In this document: in pieces, positions 15,040-25,718 of the stretch
How the letters are laid out: every line of letters begins with the position of its first letter
Position numbering within the stretch: position 1 is the stretch's first letter
NCBI RefSeq assembly: GCF_023509525.1
Contig: NZ_JAKNCJ010000001.1
Coordinates: 248,001 to 312,000 of the forward strand
Reading direction: 5' to 3'
From: Brachybacterium equifaecis
GTDB taxonomy: Bacteria > Actinomycetota > Actinomycetes > Actinomycetales > Dermabacteraceae
Length of the DNA stretch: 64,000 bases
The notes under the pieces: model-generated
The model's input: only the letters and a program-made list of their open reading frames with translations
Databases searched by the model: none
What the model was told of the DNA's origin: nothing
Translations under genes and position numbers: made by a program

Positions 15040-16437
15040 TCAGTGGTCGAGCCCGCGCTCCTTCGCACGACGCTCCTGGTGCGCGCGGTGCTCCTGCTCC
15101 ATCGCGGCCTGCAGCTCCTCCAGGCGCAGCTCGGTGGTGCCGGTGCGCTCCTCCATGGAGACGTAGTCGCGCGCGTGCTCGCCCGTGTAGATCTGGCGGG
15201 GACGGCCGATCTTCGTCTCGGGATCGTGGATCATCTCGTTCCACTGGGCGATCCACCCGGGCATGCGCCCGATGGCGAAGAGCACGGTGAACATGTTCGT
15301 CGGGAAGCCCATCGCCTTGTAGATGATGCCCGTGTAGAAGTCCACGTTCGGGTACAGGCGGCGCTCGATGAAGTAGTCGTCGTTCAGCGCGATCTCCTCG
15401 AGCTTCATGGCGAGCTCGAGGCGCTCGTCCTTCACGCCGAGGCGCTCGAGGACGTCATCCGCGATGGACTTCACGAACTTCGCGCGCGGGTCGTAGTTCT
15501 TGTAGACCCGGTGCCCGAAGCCCATGAGGCGGACGCCGTCCTCCTTGTTCTTCACCTTGTCCATGAAGCGGCGAGGATCGGTGCCGGAATCGCGGATCTC
15601 GTTGAGCATCGCCATCACCGCGGCGTTCGCGCCGCCGTGCGCAGGGCCGGAGAGCGCGCCGATGCCGGCGGAGATCGAGGTGAAAAGGTTCGCCTGGCTC
15701 GAGCCGACCAGTCGCACGGCGGAGGCCGAGCAGTTCTGCTCGTGATCGGCGTGGAGGATCAGCAGCTTCTCCATCGCGCTGACGACCACGGGATCCGCGA
15801 TGTACTCCTCGGCCGGGTAGCCGAAGGTCAGGCGCAGGAAGTTCTCGATCAGGGAGAGGCTGTTGTGGGGGTACAGCAGCGCGTGGCCGGCGCTGACGCG
15901 CTGGGCGTACGCGGCCATCGTCGGCACCTTCGCGAGCAGGCGGTAGGTCGACAGCCGCACCTGCTCCTCGTTGAAGGGGTCGAGGGAGTCCTGGTAGAAG
16001 GTCGACAGCGCCGAGACGCCCGCCTGCATGACCGCCATCGGATGCGCGTCGCGCGGGAAGGAGTCGAACATGCGCTTGAAGCGCTCGTCCAGCAGCGTGC
16101 GCCGCTCCACGGAGCTCTCGAAGTTCTCCAGCTGGCCCTTCGTCGGCAGCTCGCCGTTGATGAGCAGGTACGAGACCTCGAGGTAGCTCGACTTCTCCGC
16201 GAGCTGCTCGATCGGGTAGCCGCGGTAGCGCAGGATCCCCTCGTCGCCGTCGATGTACGTGATCGAGGACTTCGTGTTGGCGGTGTTCATGAAGCCGGGG
16301 TCATAGGTGACCGCGCCGGTCTCCTTGCGCAGGGGCGCGACGGAGATGCCGTCGTTGCCCTCCACGGCCGGGACGTGGGGCAGCTCGAGGTCCTGTCCCT
16401 TGAAGCTGAGGCGGGCGGTCGTCGACGCGTTTTCCAT
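15040..16437 (-). CDS. gltA: Citrate synthase, type II
   Basis: Condenses acetyl-CoA and oxaloacetate to citrate. The 465 residues include the citrate synthase signature GFGHRVYKNYDPR (catalytic His and substrate-binding Arg), the first active-site His in SGPAHGGANAAV, and DFYTGIIYKAMGFP with the catalytic Asp. The N-terminal beta-rich segment (about residues 1-60, with ITYIDGDEGILRYRGYPIE) is characteristic of the hexameric, NADH-sensitive type II group. The ATG at 16437 is preceded by CGGAGAG. It is a single-gene unit ended by the 14953-14991 hairpin, between the pfl operon and fdxA-dapC. Confidence 0.96.
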   Translation of the reverse strand: MENASTTARLSFKGQDLELPHVPAVEGNDGISVAPLRKETGAVTYDPGFMNTANTKSSITYIDGDEGILRYRGYPIEQLAEKSSYLEVSYLLINGELPTKGQLENFESSVERRTLLDERFKRMFDSFPRDAHPMAVMQAGVSALSTFYQDSLDPFNEEQVRLSTYRLLAKVPTMAAYAQRVSAGHALLYPHNSLSLIENFLRLTFGYPAEEYIADPVVVSAMEKLLILHADHEQNCSASAVRLVGSSQANLFTSISAGIGALSGPAHGGANAAVMAMLNEIRDSGTDPRRFMDKVKNKEDGVRLMGFGHRVYKNYDPRAKFVKSIADDVLERLGVKDERLELAMKLEEIALNDDYFIERRLYPNVDFYTGIIYKAMGFPTNMFTVLFAIGRMPGWIAQWNEMIHDPETKIGRPRQIYTGEHARDYVSMEERTGTTELRLEELQAAMEQEHRAHQERRAKERGLDH

Positions 16438-16518
16438 GTGCTCTCCGTTGTGCAGGCAATCGCGGGGCGATCGGCGGGGGTGTCGTCGTGAAGGTCGTGC
16501 AGGTCGGTATGGGGTCGA

Positions 16519-17715
16519 TCAGAAGGACGGTGCGGGCCGCGAATCCTGCGCGGCGCGGGTCAGGCGGCGGGCAGCGGCATCGATGCGCTCATCGCTCGCC
16601 GTCAGCGCGATGCGGACGAACTGTGCTCCCGCCTCACCATAGAACATCCCCGGGGCGCACAGGATCCCGAGGTCCGCGAGGCCGTCCACGGTGGACAGGC
16701 AGTCGTCCCCGAAGGTGGTCCAGAGGTACAGGCCCGCCTGGGAGCCGTGGATCTCGCCGCCGAGGGCCTCGAGCGCAGGCCGCAGGGTCTCGCGGCGCGC
16801 ACGGTAGACCTCGTGCTGGGCCCGGACCGCGTCGTCATCGCCGAGCGCGGTCGCCATCGCGGACTGGATGGGACCGGGGAGCATCATGCCCGCCTGCTTG
16901 CGGATGGCGGTGAGCTCGCCGATCAGCTGCGGATCGCCGGCGACGAACGCTGTCCGGTATCCCGCCAGGTTCGACTGCTTCGAGAGCGAATACACGCACA
17001 GCAGCCCCGTGAGATCGCCCCCGCTCACGCGCGGATCGAGGATCGAGGGGACCTCCTCGACCTCCCAGGGCAGCAGCGCGTAGCACTCGTCGGACGCCAC
17101 GATGATCCCGCGCTCCCGGGCCCAGCGCACGACGGCGGCCATCGACTCGGCGCTCATCACGGCGCCCGAGGGGTTCGACGGGGAGTTCAGCCACAGCAGG
17201 CCGATGCGATCTCGGACCGCCTCGGGGACGGCGGCGTCACCGCGGGCGGCGAGATCCTCCATGTCCAGCGGCACCGGGGTCGCGCCGACGAAGATCGCGC
17301 CCATCTCGTAGGTCGGGTAGGCGACGCTCGGGAACGCGACCGCGCCGCCCTTGCCGATGCCTAGCTCGAACGGCAGGTGCGCGACGAGCTCCTTCGAGCC
17401 GACGGTCGGCAGCACGTGCTCGTGGCCGAGGGACTCGGGAGCGCCGCGATGGCGGATCAGGAACGCCACGAGCGCATCGCGCAGCTCCGCGGTGCCGACG
17501 GTCGTCGGGTAGCCGTGGGAGTCGGCCGCCGCGGCGAGCGCCTGCTGGATGGTCTCGGGCGTCGTGTCCACGGGTGTGCCGACCGAGAGGTCGACGATGC
17601 CGTCCGGGTGGGCGGCGGCGCGCGCCTTCGCCTCCTCCAGCGTGTCCCAGGGGAAGGCGGGCAGACGCGAGGCGAGGGGGGCGCGGCGGGGGGCGGAGGG
17701 CTGGGAGTCGGCCAT
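16519..17715 (-). CDS. dapC: N-succinyl-LL-diaminopimelate aminotransferase (PLP)
   Basis: DapC transfers an amino group from glutamate to N-succinyl-2-amino-6-ketopimelate. The 398-residue fold-type I aminotransferase shows VDLSVGTPVD near the start, LNSPSNPSG (residues 177-184), SDECYALL, and SLSKQSNLAGYR with the PLP-binding Lys246. A conserved C-terminal Arg is seen in FVRIALT. The SLSKQSN form and the adjacent ferredoxin gene (three-base gap) are the usual actinobacterial dapC setting, which distinguishes it from other class I/II aminotransferases. Confidence 0.92.
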   Translation of the reverse strand: MADSQPSAPRRAPLASRLPAFPWDTLEEAKARAAAHPDGIVDLSVGTPVDTTPETIQQALAAAADSHGYPTTVGTAELRDALVAFLIRHRGAPESLGHEHVLPTVGSKELVAHLPFELGIGKGGAVAFPSVAYPTYEMGAIFVGATPVPLDMEDLAARGDAAVPEAVRDRIGLLWLNSPSNPSGAVMSAESMAAVVRWARERGIIVASDECYALLPWEVEEVPSILDPRVSGGDLTGLLCVYSLSKQSNLAGYRTAFVAGDPQLIGELTAIRKQAGMMLPGPIQSAMATALGDDDAVRAQHEVYRARRETLRPALEALGGEIHGSQAGLYLWTTFGDDCLSTVDGLADLGILCAPGMFYGEAGAQFVRIALTASDERIDAAARRLTRAAQDSRPAPSF

Positions 17716-17718
17716 GGC

Positions 17719-18048
17719 TCAGCCGAGGTCGTTCGGGTTCGGGGGCAGGGCCGAGATGATCGGGTGGTCCTTGTCGATCACGCCCATCTTGGCGGCGCCG
17801 CCCGGAGCACCCAGGTCATCGAAGAACTCGACGTTCGCCTTGTAGTAGTCGGCCCACTGGTCGGGCAGGTCGTCCTCGTAGTAGATCGCCTCGACCGGGC
17901 ACACCGGCTCGCAGGCGCCGCAGTCCACGCACTCGTCGGGCTGGATGTAGAGGGAGCGCGTGCCCTCGTAGATGCAGTCCACGGGGCATTCGTCCACGCA
18001 CGCGCGATCCTTCACATCGACGCAGGGCAGGGCGATGACGTACGTCAT
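17719..18048 (-). CDS. fdxA: 7Fe ferredoxin, FdxA type
   Basis: A 109-residue electron carrier with one [3Fe-4S] and one [4Fe-4S] cluster. The N-terminus [20 protein letters not shown] gives Cys9, Cys17, Cys21-Pro (the CX7CX3CP pattern of the 3Fe cluster), then C-x-x-C-x-x-C-x-x-x-CP in the [13 protein letters not shown] run for the 4Fe cluster, and the conserved tail [10 protein letters not shown] as in mycobacterial FdxA. The ATG at 18046-18048 has GGAAGGA upstream; longer starts are not supported. It is cotranscribed with dapC. Its redox partner is not identifiable here. Confidence 0.94.
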   Translation of the reverse strand: MTYVIALPCVDVKDRACVDECPVDCIYEGTRSLYIQPDECVDCGACEPVCPVEAIYYEDDLPDQWADYYKANVEFFDDLGAPGGAAKMGVIDKDHPIISALPPNPNDLG

Positions 18049-18263
18049 GGAGCAGTCCTTCCGGGGCGAGAGCGCGCCCGCTCGCGCGGGCACGGCACTC
18101 CATCCTCCCACTTCTCGCTCCGAGCGGCCCGGCAGGGCGCCCGCCCCCGGCGTTGATCATCGTCACGTGCGCGGGCAGCTCCGCCCCGGCGCCATCCATT
18201 GGCCCCTGCAGACCGGTCCTTCGCCTGCACTGCTTTCGAACGCCCTTCCGCTCTGTCACCAGG

Positions 18264-18362
18264 TCGAGATGTTCCTGACCGTCGGAGTACGCCGCTCCGC
18301 TCGATCGAGGTGTTCCGGGCCGTCGGAATGCGCCGCGATAGCGACGGCCAGCAACATCTCGA
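18264..18362. repeat. Left repeat cassette: two direct and one inverted copy of a ~32-bp unit
   Basis: Copy A is at 18264-18295 and copy B at 18305-18336 (27 of 32 bases identical, 41-bp period); an inverted copy C lies at 18331-18362. The core of each is CCGTCGG or CCGTCGC preceded by TCGAG[AG]TGTT. B and C pair as a 21-bp stem (18305-18325 with 18342-18362; two mismatches, one wobble). The 395-bp gap between fdxA and the DUF559 gene otherwise holds nothing I recognise. Confidence 0.75.
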
Positions 18363-18443
18363 AGCGGAAGCCACCCCTTTGTCGCTCGTACCTGCGTGCC
18401 GCACCGAAGCAACGCGCGGAGGGGCGGGCCGGGGCGGGGCGGG

Positions 18444-19373
18444 TCACTCTCGCTCACGCAATGCTTTCGCGATCCGCGCCACGGGAGCCGACCACCCATG
18501 TCGAGCCTCCTCGTGCACCACCCTGATCTCGACCATCCCCTGCTCCCGTCGGCGCATCTCCCGCCTGATATCCCGCCATCGCTGCTCGGGGCTCAGGTGC
18601 GTCCGTCCGTCGTACTCCACGCAGACCCCATGGCTCCGCCACAGCAGGTCGGGCGTGCCGAGATCCTCGCCGCCCGCGATCCACGGCGAGTTCAGCTCGG
18701 GCATGGGGAGCCCCGCTTCCGCGCATGCGAGCCGCAGCAGCGTCTCCTGCGGCGAATCGCTCCCGACGCGTACCCGTTCAGCGGCGCCGCGCAGGCCCAC
18801 GATCCCGCGGCCCGTGGCCGCGCGGGCGGCTCGGACCAGCTCCTCCACCGCCGCATAGGGTGCGTCGCGGCCCTCCGCCCATGCGCGCGGCTTGCGCACG
18901 AGGTGGTCCCCGATCACGACCAGCCATGACGGGGAAAGATCATGACGCAGATCGATCCACGTCTGCACCATGGACGTCGCACGGCACTCATTCCCGTGGA
19001 CAATCCGGGTTCTGTCGAGATCCCGGTGCTGCCAGTGCACAATGGCGCGATCGTGCCGGTGGAGAGCACGCGGGCTGAGAAGCGTCACGGGTGTGCCCAG
19101 GCTCCAAGAACCGACCGAGAGCGGCAGCGGCATCCCCCACAGCCGGGCTGCCGTGAGCCCGGCGGCTGCAGCCCCCGGATACTTTCTGCAGAGAGCACCG
19201 ACCACCTCTCGCTCCGTGAGCGAATGCCCTTCCGGTGCGTAGACCCCCTTGACGAGCGGGCGAAGATCTCGTCGGCGCAGACGCTCCGAGCTCACGCCGC
19301 AGCTGAATGCCTCTTCGGTCGTGAACACTCGACCCGCGAGCTCGGCAGGCAGGGGCGATGGGTTCCTCGACAT
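18444..19373 (-). CDS. AbiEi-like / DUF559-type protein (putative nuclease fold)
   Basis: About 309 residues. The N-terminal part (VFTTEEAFSCGVSSERLRRRDLRPLVKGVYAP) looks like the winged-helix domain of AbiEi-type antitoxins. The C-terminal part (NSPWIAGGEDLGTPDLLWRSHGVCVEYDGRTHLSPEQRWRD in pieces, with PDLLW and VEYDG) resembles the DUF559/very-short-patch-repair endonuclease fold, where the D and E would be metal ligands. Such fused genes are common and often multicopy in Micrococcales; their function is unknown. No Shine-Dalgarno is seen; a GTG at 19386-19388 is the alternative start. Matching repeat cassettes lie on both sides, raising the possibility of a mobile or duplicated unit. Confidence 0.7.
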   Translation of the reverse strand: MSRNPSPLPAELAGRVFTTEEAFSCGVSSERLRRRDLRPLVKGVYAPEGHSLTEREVVGALCRKYPGAAAAGLTAARLWGMPLPLSVGSWSLGTPVTLLSPRALHRHDRAIVHWQHRDLDRTRIVHGNECRATSMVQTWIDLRHDLSPSWLVVIGDHLVRKPRAWAEGRDAPYAAVEELVRAARAATGRGIVGLRGAAERVRVGSDSPQETLLRLACAEAGLPMPELNSPWIAGGEDLGTPDLLWRSHGVCVEYDGRTHLSPEQRWRDIRREMRRREQGMVEIRVVHEEARHGWSAPVARIAKALRERE

Positions 19374-19564
19374 GAGGAGAGCATCCACCGTCTGGTGACG
19401 AGACTCACTAGCCGATGCACAACGCCCAGGTCATCGCCCCTTATCAGCAATCCTCCCCACTGGCCGGGGCCAGGCGAGACGGGCGCTTCAGCGGTCCACC
19501 GGCAGTCACTGAGTGGCCAGCTGATTTGGCCCGGGCAGGAGGAGCCCAGCGCTTGAGGTCGCAT

Positions 19565-19664
19565 TCGAGGTGCACGTAACCGTCGGAATGCGAGGAGCAC
19601 CGAGATCGAGGTGCACGGAACCGTCGGAAACGGCCCCTCGATTCCGACGGTCACATACACCTCG
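19565..19664. repeat. Right repeat cassette: same unit and same arrangement as the left one
   Basis: Copy D (19565-19596) and copy E (from 19606) share TCGAGGTGCACG, then ACCGTCGGAA, again with a 41-bp period; inverted copy F covers about 19641-19664. E and F pair in 19 of 23 positions (19607-19629 with 19642-19664). This lies in the 366-bp gap upstream of the DUF559 gene; the rest of that gap (19374-19564) shows nothing recognisable. Confidence 0.75.
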
Positions 19665-19727
19665 CTACGGAGCACGGCGACACGAAGGGAGCGGAGGCGG
19701 AGAGCAGGAGAGATACCGCCGCCCCGC

Positions 19728-19733
19728 TAGGCT
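19728..19733 (+). promoter_or_regulatory. Candidate leaderless -10 box
   Basis: TAGGCT is followed by six bases and the ATG at 19740, with no Shine-Dalgarno. Confidence 0.45.
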
Positions 19734-19739
19734 CGATGC

Positions 19740-20003
19740 ATGAGCGAGCCGGGATCTGCCGCGCGCACCCGGCCGGGGTGGGCGCCGTTCCTCACCCCCG
19801 GCACGCGCGTGGTGCTGCGCTACCGGATCGACCGTGCGGCCTCCCCGCACGGGGAGGGGCTGACCGACGCGCTCGGCACGATCAGCGCCGCGGATCCAAC
19901 GCACGTGCACGTGATGACGAAGCGGGGCGAGAGCGCGGTGCCGCGGGAGCTGGTGATCGCCGCGAAACAGGTTCCGCCCCCGCCGCAGCGCAAGGACACG
20001 TGA
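19740..20003 (+). CDS. Small conserved protein resembling the SH3-like N-terminal part of Rv0428c-type proteins
   Basis: An 87-residue soluble protein. The core WAPFLTPGTRVVLRYRID, then LTDALGTISAADPTHVHVMTKRG and ELVIAAKQVPPPP, alternates beta strands and ends with a proline run, as in the small barrel found at the N-terminus of some actinobacterial GNAT proteins and as stand-alone genes. No acetyltransferase domain follows here. Function is unknown. It appears to be expressed alone from a leaderless promoter, convergent to the typA operon. Confidence 0.6.
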   Translation: MSEPGSAARTRPGWAPFLTPGTRVVLRYRIDRAASPHGEGLTDALGTISAADPTHVHVMTKRGESAVPRELVIAAKQVPPPPQRKDT

Positions 20004-20027
20004 GGGCGCGGGCACTGCCGCAGAGGA

Positions 20028-20088
20028 ATCGCGGGGCCCCGTGGGAGATCACGACGGACCGGCGCCATCCCGACGGCGGGGCCGCGAT
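20028..20088 (-). terminator. Possible terminator after the typA operon
   Basis: ATCGCGG plus a C/G run at 20028-20041 can pair with the segment ending GCGAT at 20088, with a two-base bulge and a long loop. It lies between the convergent small gene and the typA operon. The support is moderate. Confidence 0.35.
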
Positions 20089-20100
20089 CAGGGTCCCGAT

Positions 20101-20717
20101 TCAGCTGGCGCGCTGCACCCGGCGCAGGCGCTGCACGGTGACGACCGCGCAGACGATGAAGGGGATGAAGACGCCCAGCGCCTGCACGATCCACCCCGAG
20201 TACTGCATCTGATCGCCGAGAATGGCGGGCATCAGCACTCCCCCGCCGGGACCGGTCCCGGCCAGCGGCATCACCAGCAGACCCCACGCGCAGGCCAGCA
20301 GCACCACGGGCAGTCGCGAGCCGGTCGACGCCCACAGGAACACCGAGGCGACGGTCTGGAACAGCGCCCCGAAGAGCAGGCCGACCGGCAGCGCGAGCCC
20401 GCCGAGGTCGATGCTGAGGCGGTGCGTCGGCACCATCACGATCACCGAGACGACCGCGACGACGAGCGCCGATATCACCTGGCTGATCCGGGCGCTGCGG
20501 GAGGTGGTGTCGAACGGGGGGTGCGGCGCGGCGCTCTCGCCCCCGGCCGTCGGGTGCGAGGCCGAGGACGGCTCAGCTGCCGCTCCCCCGCCCGCCGACG
20601 AACGCGGCCGCGCCGCCCCGCCGTCGGCTGACGGTGAGGCGGCGCGGCCGGTGGCGGGAGCCGCGGCGGCAGGGGCTGCCTGCCGCCGCGGTCCCCGCCG
20701 AGCTCGGGGAGCTCGGC

Positions 20718-20721
<4 letters not shown>
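20101..20721 (-). CDS. Polytopic membrane protein of unknown function (after typA)
   Basis: The 206-residue protein has a 75-residue Ala/Pro/Gly-rich cytoplasmic N-terminus followed by about four membrane spans (ISALVVAVVSVIVMV, LALPVGLLFGALFQTVASVFLW, LPVVLLACAWGLLVMPLA, ALGVFIPFIVCAVVTV) and a short basic C-terminus. Its ATG overlaps the typA stop by four bases (ATGA). Small membrane proteins in this position are seen in other actinobacteria, possibly the DUF6113 group, but I cannot confirm that by eye. Confidence 0.7.
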
Positions 20722-22634
<1,913 letters not shown>

Positions 22635-22681
22635 GCGGGGGCTTCTCGATTCCTCATCGGGGATGGGCGCGCCGGCGTCGA

Positions 22682-22720
22682 CGGCCCCGGACATCCTATG
22701 TCGCAGGATGGCCGGGGCCG
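22682..22720 (-). terminator. Terminator of the peptide ABC transporter operon
   Basis: A 16-bp stem with one mismatch (22682-22697 with 22705-22720; CATCCT/AGGATG at the top) and a 7-base loop lies 60 bases beyond the ATPase stop and before the typA start. Confidence 0.75.
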
Positions 22721-22779
22721 AGGGGCTGGGAGAGTGATGTGAGCCGGATTCCTGGAGTTCCAGGCCCGCCCGTGAGGAA

Positions 22780-24759
22780 TCAGACGTGCCCGGCGGCCGT
22801 GAAGGGGTCCTCCGGCTCGGCGCCGAGGGGGCTGCGGGCGCCGTCCTGCTCGGCCTTCAGCAGCTTCTCCTCGTCCACCACGGGAGCCTCGACGTCGATG
22901 GTCTCGGATCCGGCCAGCGGGATCGAGCCGCCCGGGATCGCTGCCAGCAGACGCTTCGTGTACTCCTCGCGCGGGGCGTGGAAGACGTCATCGGTCAGGC
23001 CCTGCTCGACGACGCGCCCCTTCTCCATCACGATCGTCTCGTCGGCGATCTGGCGCACGACGGCGAGGTCGTGCGTGATGAAGAGGTAGGAGAGCCCGAG
23101 CTCGGACTGCAGGTCGTTGAGCAGGTTGAGCACCTGGTCCTGGACCAGCACGTCGAGCGCGGAGACCGCCTCGTCGCACACCACGATCTCGGGGTCGAGC
23201 GCCAGGGCGCGCGCGATCGCGATGCGCTGGCGCTGCCCGCCGGAGAGCTCATTGGGGTAGCGGCGCATCATGGCGGCCGGGAGCGCGACCTTGTCGAGCA
23301 GGTCGCGCACCTTCGCCTCGCGGCTCTTCGCGTCTCCGATGCCGTGCAGGCGCAGGGGCTCCTCGATCGTGCGGTAGATCGAGTACATCGGATCGAGCGT
23401 GCCGTAGGGGTTCTGGAAGATGGGCTGCACGCGGCGGCGCAGGTCCATCAGCTCCTTGCCCGCGATGTCCTTGATGTCCCTGCCGTCGATGACGACGCTG
23501 CCCGAGGTGGGCTCCAGCAGCTTGAGGACCATCTGGGCGACCGTCGACTTGCCGGAGCCCGACTCCCCCACGATCGCCATCGTGGTCCCGCGGCGCAGGT
23601 CGAAGGAGACGTCGTCCACCGCGGTGAACGGGGTCCGCTGCCACGGCGTGGTGCCGCGGATCATGAACTGCTTGGTGAGGTTGCGGACGCTGATGATCGC
23701 GTCCGACGGGGCATCTGCTGCGGGGCTCCCGGCTGCGTGGGCGCCCGCTGCGCGAGCGCCTGCACCGTGCGCCCCGGGAGTGTGGGTCGCGGGAGCGTGC
23801 GTCGCGGGAGCGGCCGACGGCTCCCCTGCGGACACGGCCGCGGCCGTACCGCCGTTCGCACGCTCCTTCGCGGAGACCAGGCGCCGCGAGGCCAGCGAGG
23901 GCGCCGCCGCGATGAGCCGCTGCGTGTAGGGGTGGCGCGGGTTCTGGAGGATCTCGATCGCAGGACCGGACTCGACGACCTGGCCCTTGTACATCACCAC
24001 GAGGTGCTGGGCGCGCTCGGCGGCGAGGCCCAGATCGTGGGTGATGAGCAGCACCGAGGTGCCGAGCTCGGTGGTCAGCGAGTCCAGGTGGTCCAGGATC
24101 TGCTGCTGCACCGTGACGTCGAGCGCCGAGGTCGGCTCGTCGGCGATCAGCAGCGAGGGACGCGCCGCGAGACCCATGGCGATGAGCGCGCGCTGGCGCA
24201 TGCCGCCGGAGTACTCGTGCGGGAACTGGTGGGAGCGGCGCTCCGCATCCGGGAGCCCGGCCTCCTCGAGCAGCTGGACGGCGCGCTTGTGGTTGCCGCC
24301 CTCGGTCTTCACGTGGTTCGCGGCGAGCGTCTCGGAGAGCTGCGCGCCGACGCGCCACAGGGGATTGAGGTTGCTCATCGGATCCTGCGGGACCAGGCCG
24401 ATCTCGCTGCCGCGCAGCGCACGGATCTCGCCGAGGGGCACCTCGGTGATGTCCTTGCCGGCGAAGCGGATCGAACCGCCGGTGACCTTGCCGTTCCCCG
24501 GCAGGAGGCGGGCGATGCTCATCGCGGTGGTGGACTTCCCGGATCCCGATTCGCCGACGATCGCGACGGTCTCACCGGGGTAGACCTCGAGGCTCGCGCC
24601 GCGCACGGCGTGGACCGGCCCGTTGGAGGTCGAGAAGGTGATGTCGAGATCGCGGATCTCCAGCAGCGGGGCCGCTCCGGATCCGCTCTGCGCGGTGCCG
24701 CCAGGGCCCGCCGGGTGCTGCGGGGCGGCTGCGTTCTGCGGGGTGGCTGCCGAGCTCAT
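22780..24759 (-). CDS. Peptide-type ABC importer, fused double ATPase (DppD-DppF form)
   Basis: This 659-residue protein joins two ABC ATPase domains. Each has Walker A GESGSGKST, a signature (YSGGMRQR in the first, LSGGQRQR in the second), Walker B (LLIADEP; EIVVCDEA) and the switch His (ITHD). Both carry the oligopeptide-specific C-terminal region with NPRHPYT and APREEYT. The linker of about 50 residues (around 315-365) is Ala/His/Pro/Gly-rich with short repeats such as APATH and GAHAAG. In Walker B of domain 2 the usual DEP is DEA. It drives import through the two permeases upstream, with which it overlaps by four bases. Confidence 0.93.
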   Translation of the reverse strand: MSSAATPQNAAAPQHPAGPGGTAQSGSGAAPLLEIRDLDITFSTSNGPVHAVRGASLEVYPGETVAIVGESGSGKSTTAMSIARLLPGNGKVTGGSIRFAGKDITEVPLGEIRALRGSEIGLVPQDPMSNLNPLWRVGAQLSETLAANHVKTEGGNHKRAVQLLEEAGLPDAERRSHQFPHEYSGGMRQRALIAMGLAARPSLLIADEPTSALDVTVQQQILDHLDSLTTELGTSVLLITHDLGLAAERAQHLVVMYKGQVVESGPAIEILQNPRHPYTQRLIAAAPSLASRRLVSAKERANGGTAAAVSAGEPSAAPATHAPATHTPGAHGAGARAAGAHAAGSPAADAPSDAIISVRNLTKQFMIRGTTPWQRTPFTAVDDVSFDLRRGTTMAIVGESGSGKSTVAQMVLKLLEPTSGSVVIDGRDIKDIAGKELMDLRRRVQPIFQNPYGTLDPMYSIYRTIEEPLRLHGIGDAKSREAKVRDLLDKVALPAAMMRRYPNELSGGQRQRIAIARALALDPEIVVCDEAVSALDVLVQDQVLNLLNDLQSELGLSYLFITHDLAVVRQIADETIVMEKGRVVEQGLTDDVFHAPREEYTKRLLAAIPGGSIPLAGSETIDVEAPVVDEEKLLKAEQDGARSPLGAEPEDPFTAAGHV

Positions 24760-25718
24760 CGCTTCCTCGCCTTCGGGTCCAGGGCGTCGCGCACGGCGTC
24801 GCCGAGCATGATGAAGCTCAGCACGCACAGGGCGAGCGCCGCCGACGGGTAGAACAGCATCATCGGGTTGGTGCGCAGGGCGTCGCGGGCGTCGGAGATG
24901 TCCCCGCCCCAGGAGACCCCGCCGGTGCCGAGGCCGAGGAACGACAGGGTCGCCTCGGCCACGATGAACACGCCGAGGTTCACGGTCGCAGTCACGATCA
25001 CCGGGGCGATCGCGTTCGGCAGCACGTGCCGCACGAGGTTCACGAAGCGGCCTGCGCCGAGCGCGGTGGAGGCGGTGATGAAGTCCTGGCTCTTCACCGC
25101 GATCACGGAGCCGCGGGTGATGCGGGCGATGTTCGTCCAGCCGAAGATCGCGAGGATCAGGGCGACGGTGACGATCCCCGGGCGCTGGAGAGCGTTGAAC
25201 GCGACGATCGCGCCGAGCACGAGCGGGAGGGCGAAGAAGATCTCCGTGATGCGGGAGAGGACCTCGTCCACCCAGCCGCCGAGGTATCCGGCGAGCGCGC
25301 CGAGGACCACGCCGATGGCCGTGGAGACGATCATCGCGATGAAGCCGACGCTCAGCGAGGTGCGGGTGCCGTAGACGATGCGCGCCCACACGTCGTAGCC
25401 CTGGCGCGTGGTGCCCAGCAGATGGCCTTCGCCGGGCCGCTGGTTGCTGATCGCGAGATTGCCCTTGGTGGGGTCCAGGCTGGTGAACAGTCCCGGCACC
25501 GCCGCGACGATCAGCAGCAGGATGATCAGGGCTGCGGAGATCAGGAAGATCGGGTTGCGCACCAGGTTGTGCCAGGCTTCGCCCCACATCGAGCGGGGTG
25601 CGGCGGTGGTGTCCACGGCGTCGACGGCGCGCAGAGGGGTCTCCTCCAGCGGTGCCACGAAGTGGTCCTGGTTCGCGCGCAGTCGGCGCGGGGCGGGAGC
25701 GGCGGCGTCACTTCGCAT
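24756..25718 (-). CDS. Peptide-type ABC importer permease, DppC/OppC-like
   Basis: A 320-residue inner-membrane subunit. A cytoplasmic N-terminus of about 55 residues is followed by a first span, an exported loop (GTTRQGYDVWARIVYGTRTSLSVG in pieces, the typical D-x-x-R-x-x-x-GxRxSL region) and five more spans. The EAA loop that contacts the ATPase is seen as ASTALGAG and HVLPNAIAPVIV. This is the C-type permease, which pairs with the B-type gene upstream (11-base overlap) and the double ATPase downstream (4-base overlap). Confidence 0.93.
   Translation of the reverse strand: MRSDAAAPAPRRLRANQDHFVAPLEETPLRAVDAVDTTAAPRSMWGEAWHNLVRNPIFLISAALIILLLIVAAVPGLFTSLDPTKGNLAISNQRPGEGHLLGTTRQGYDVWARIVYGTRTSLSVGFIAMIVSTAIGVVLGALAGYLGGWVDEVLSRITEIFFALPLVLGAIVAFNALQRPGIVTVALILAIFGWTNIARITRGSVIAVKSQDFITASTALGAGRFVNLVRHVLPNAIAPVIVTATVNLGVFIVAEATLSFLGLGTGGVSWGGDISDARDALRTNPMMLFYPSAALALCVLSFIMLGDAVRDALDPKARKR

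Noticed and set aside
22635-22694. 20-residue N-terminal extension of TypA
   Set aside because: BipA proteins begin just before RNxAIxAHVDHGKT, which matches the ATG at 22634; the longer form runs into the terminator area.
23700-23830. GC-rich repetitive stretch in the double ATPase gene as a possible insertion
   Set aside because: It stays in frame and encodes an Ala/His/Pro/Gly linker between two complete ATPase domains, so it is an ordinary, if expanded, linker.
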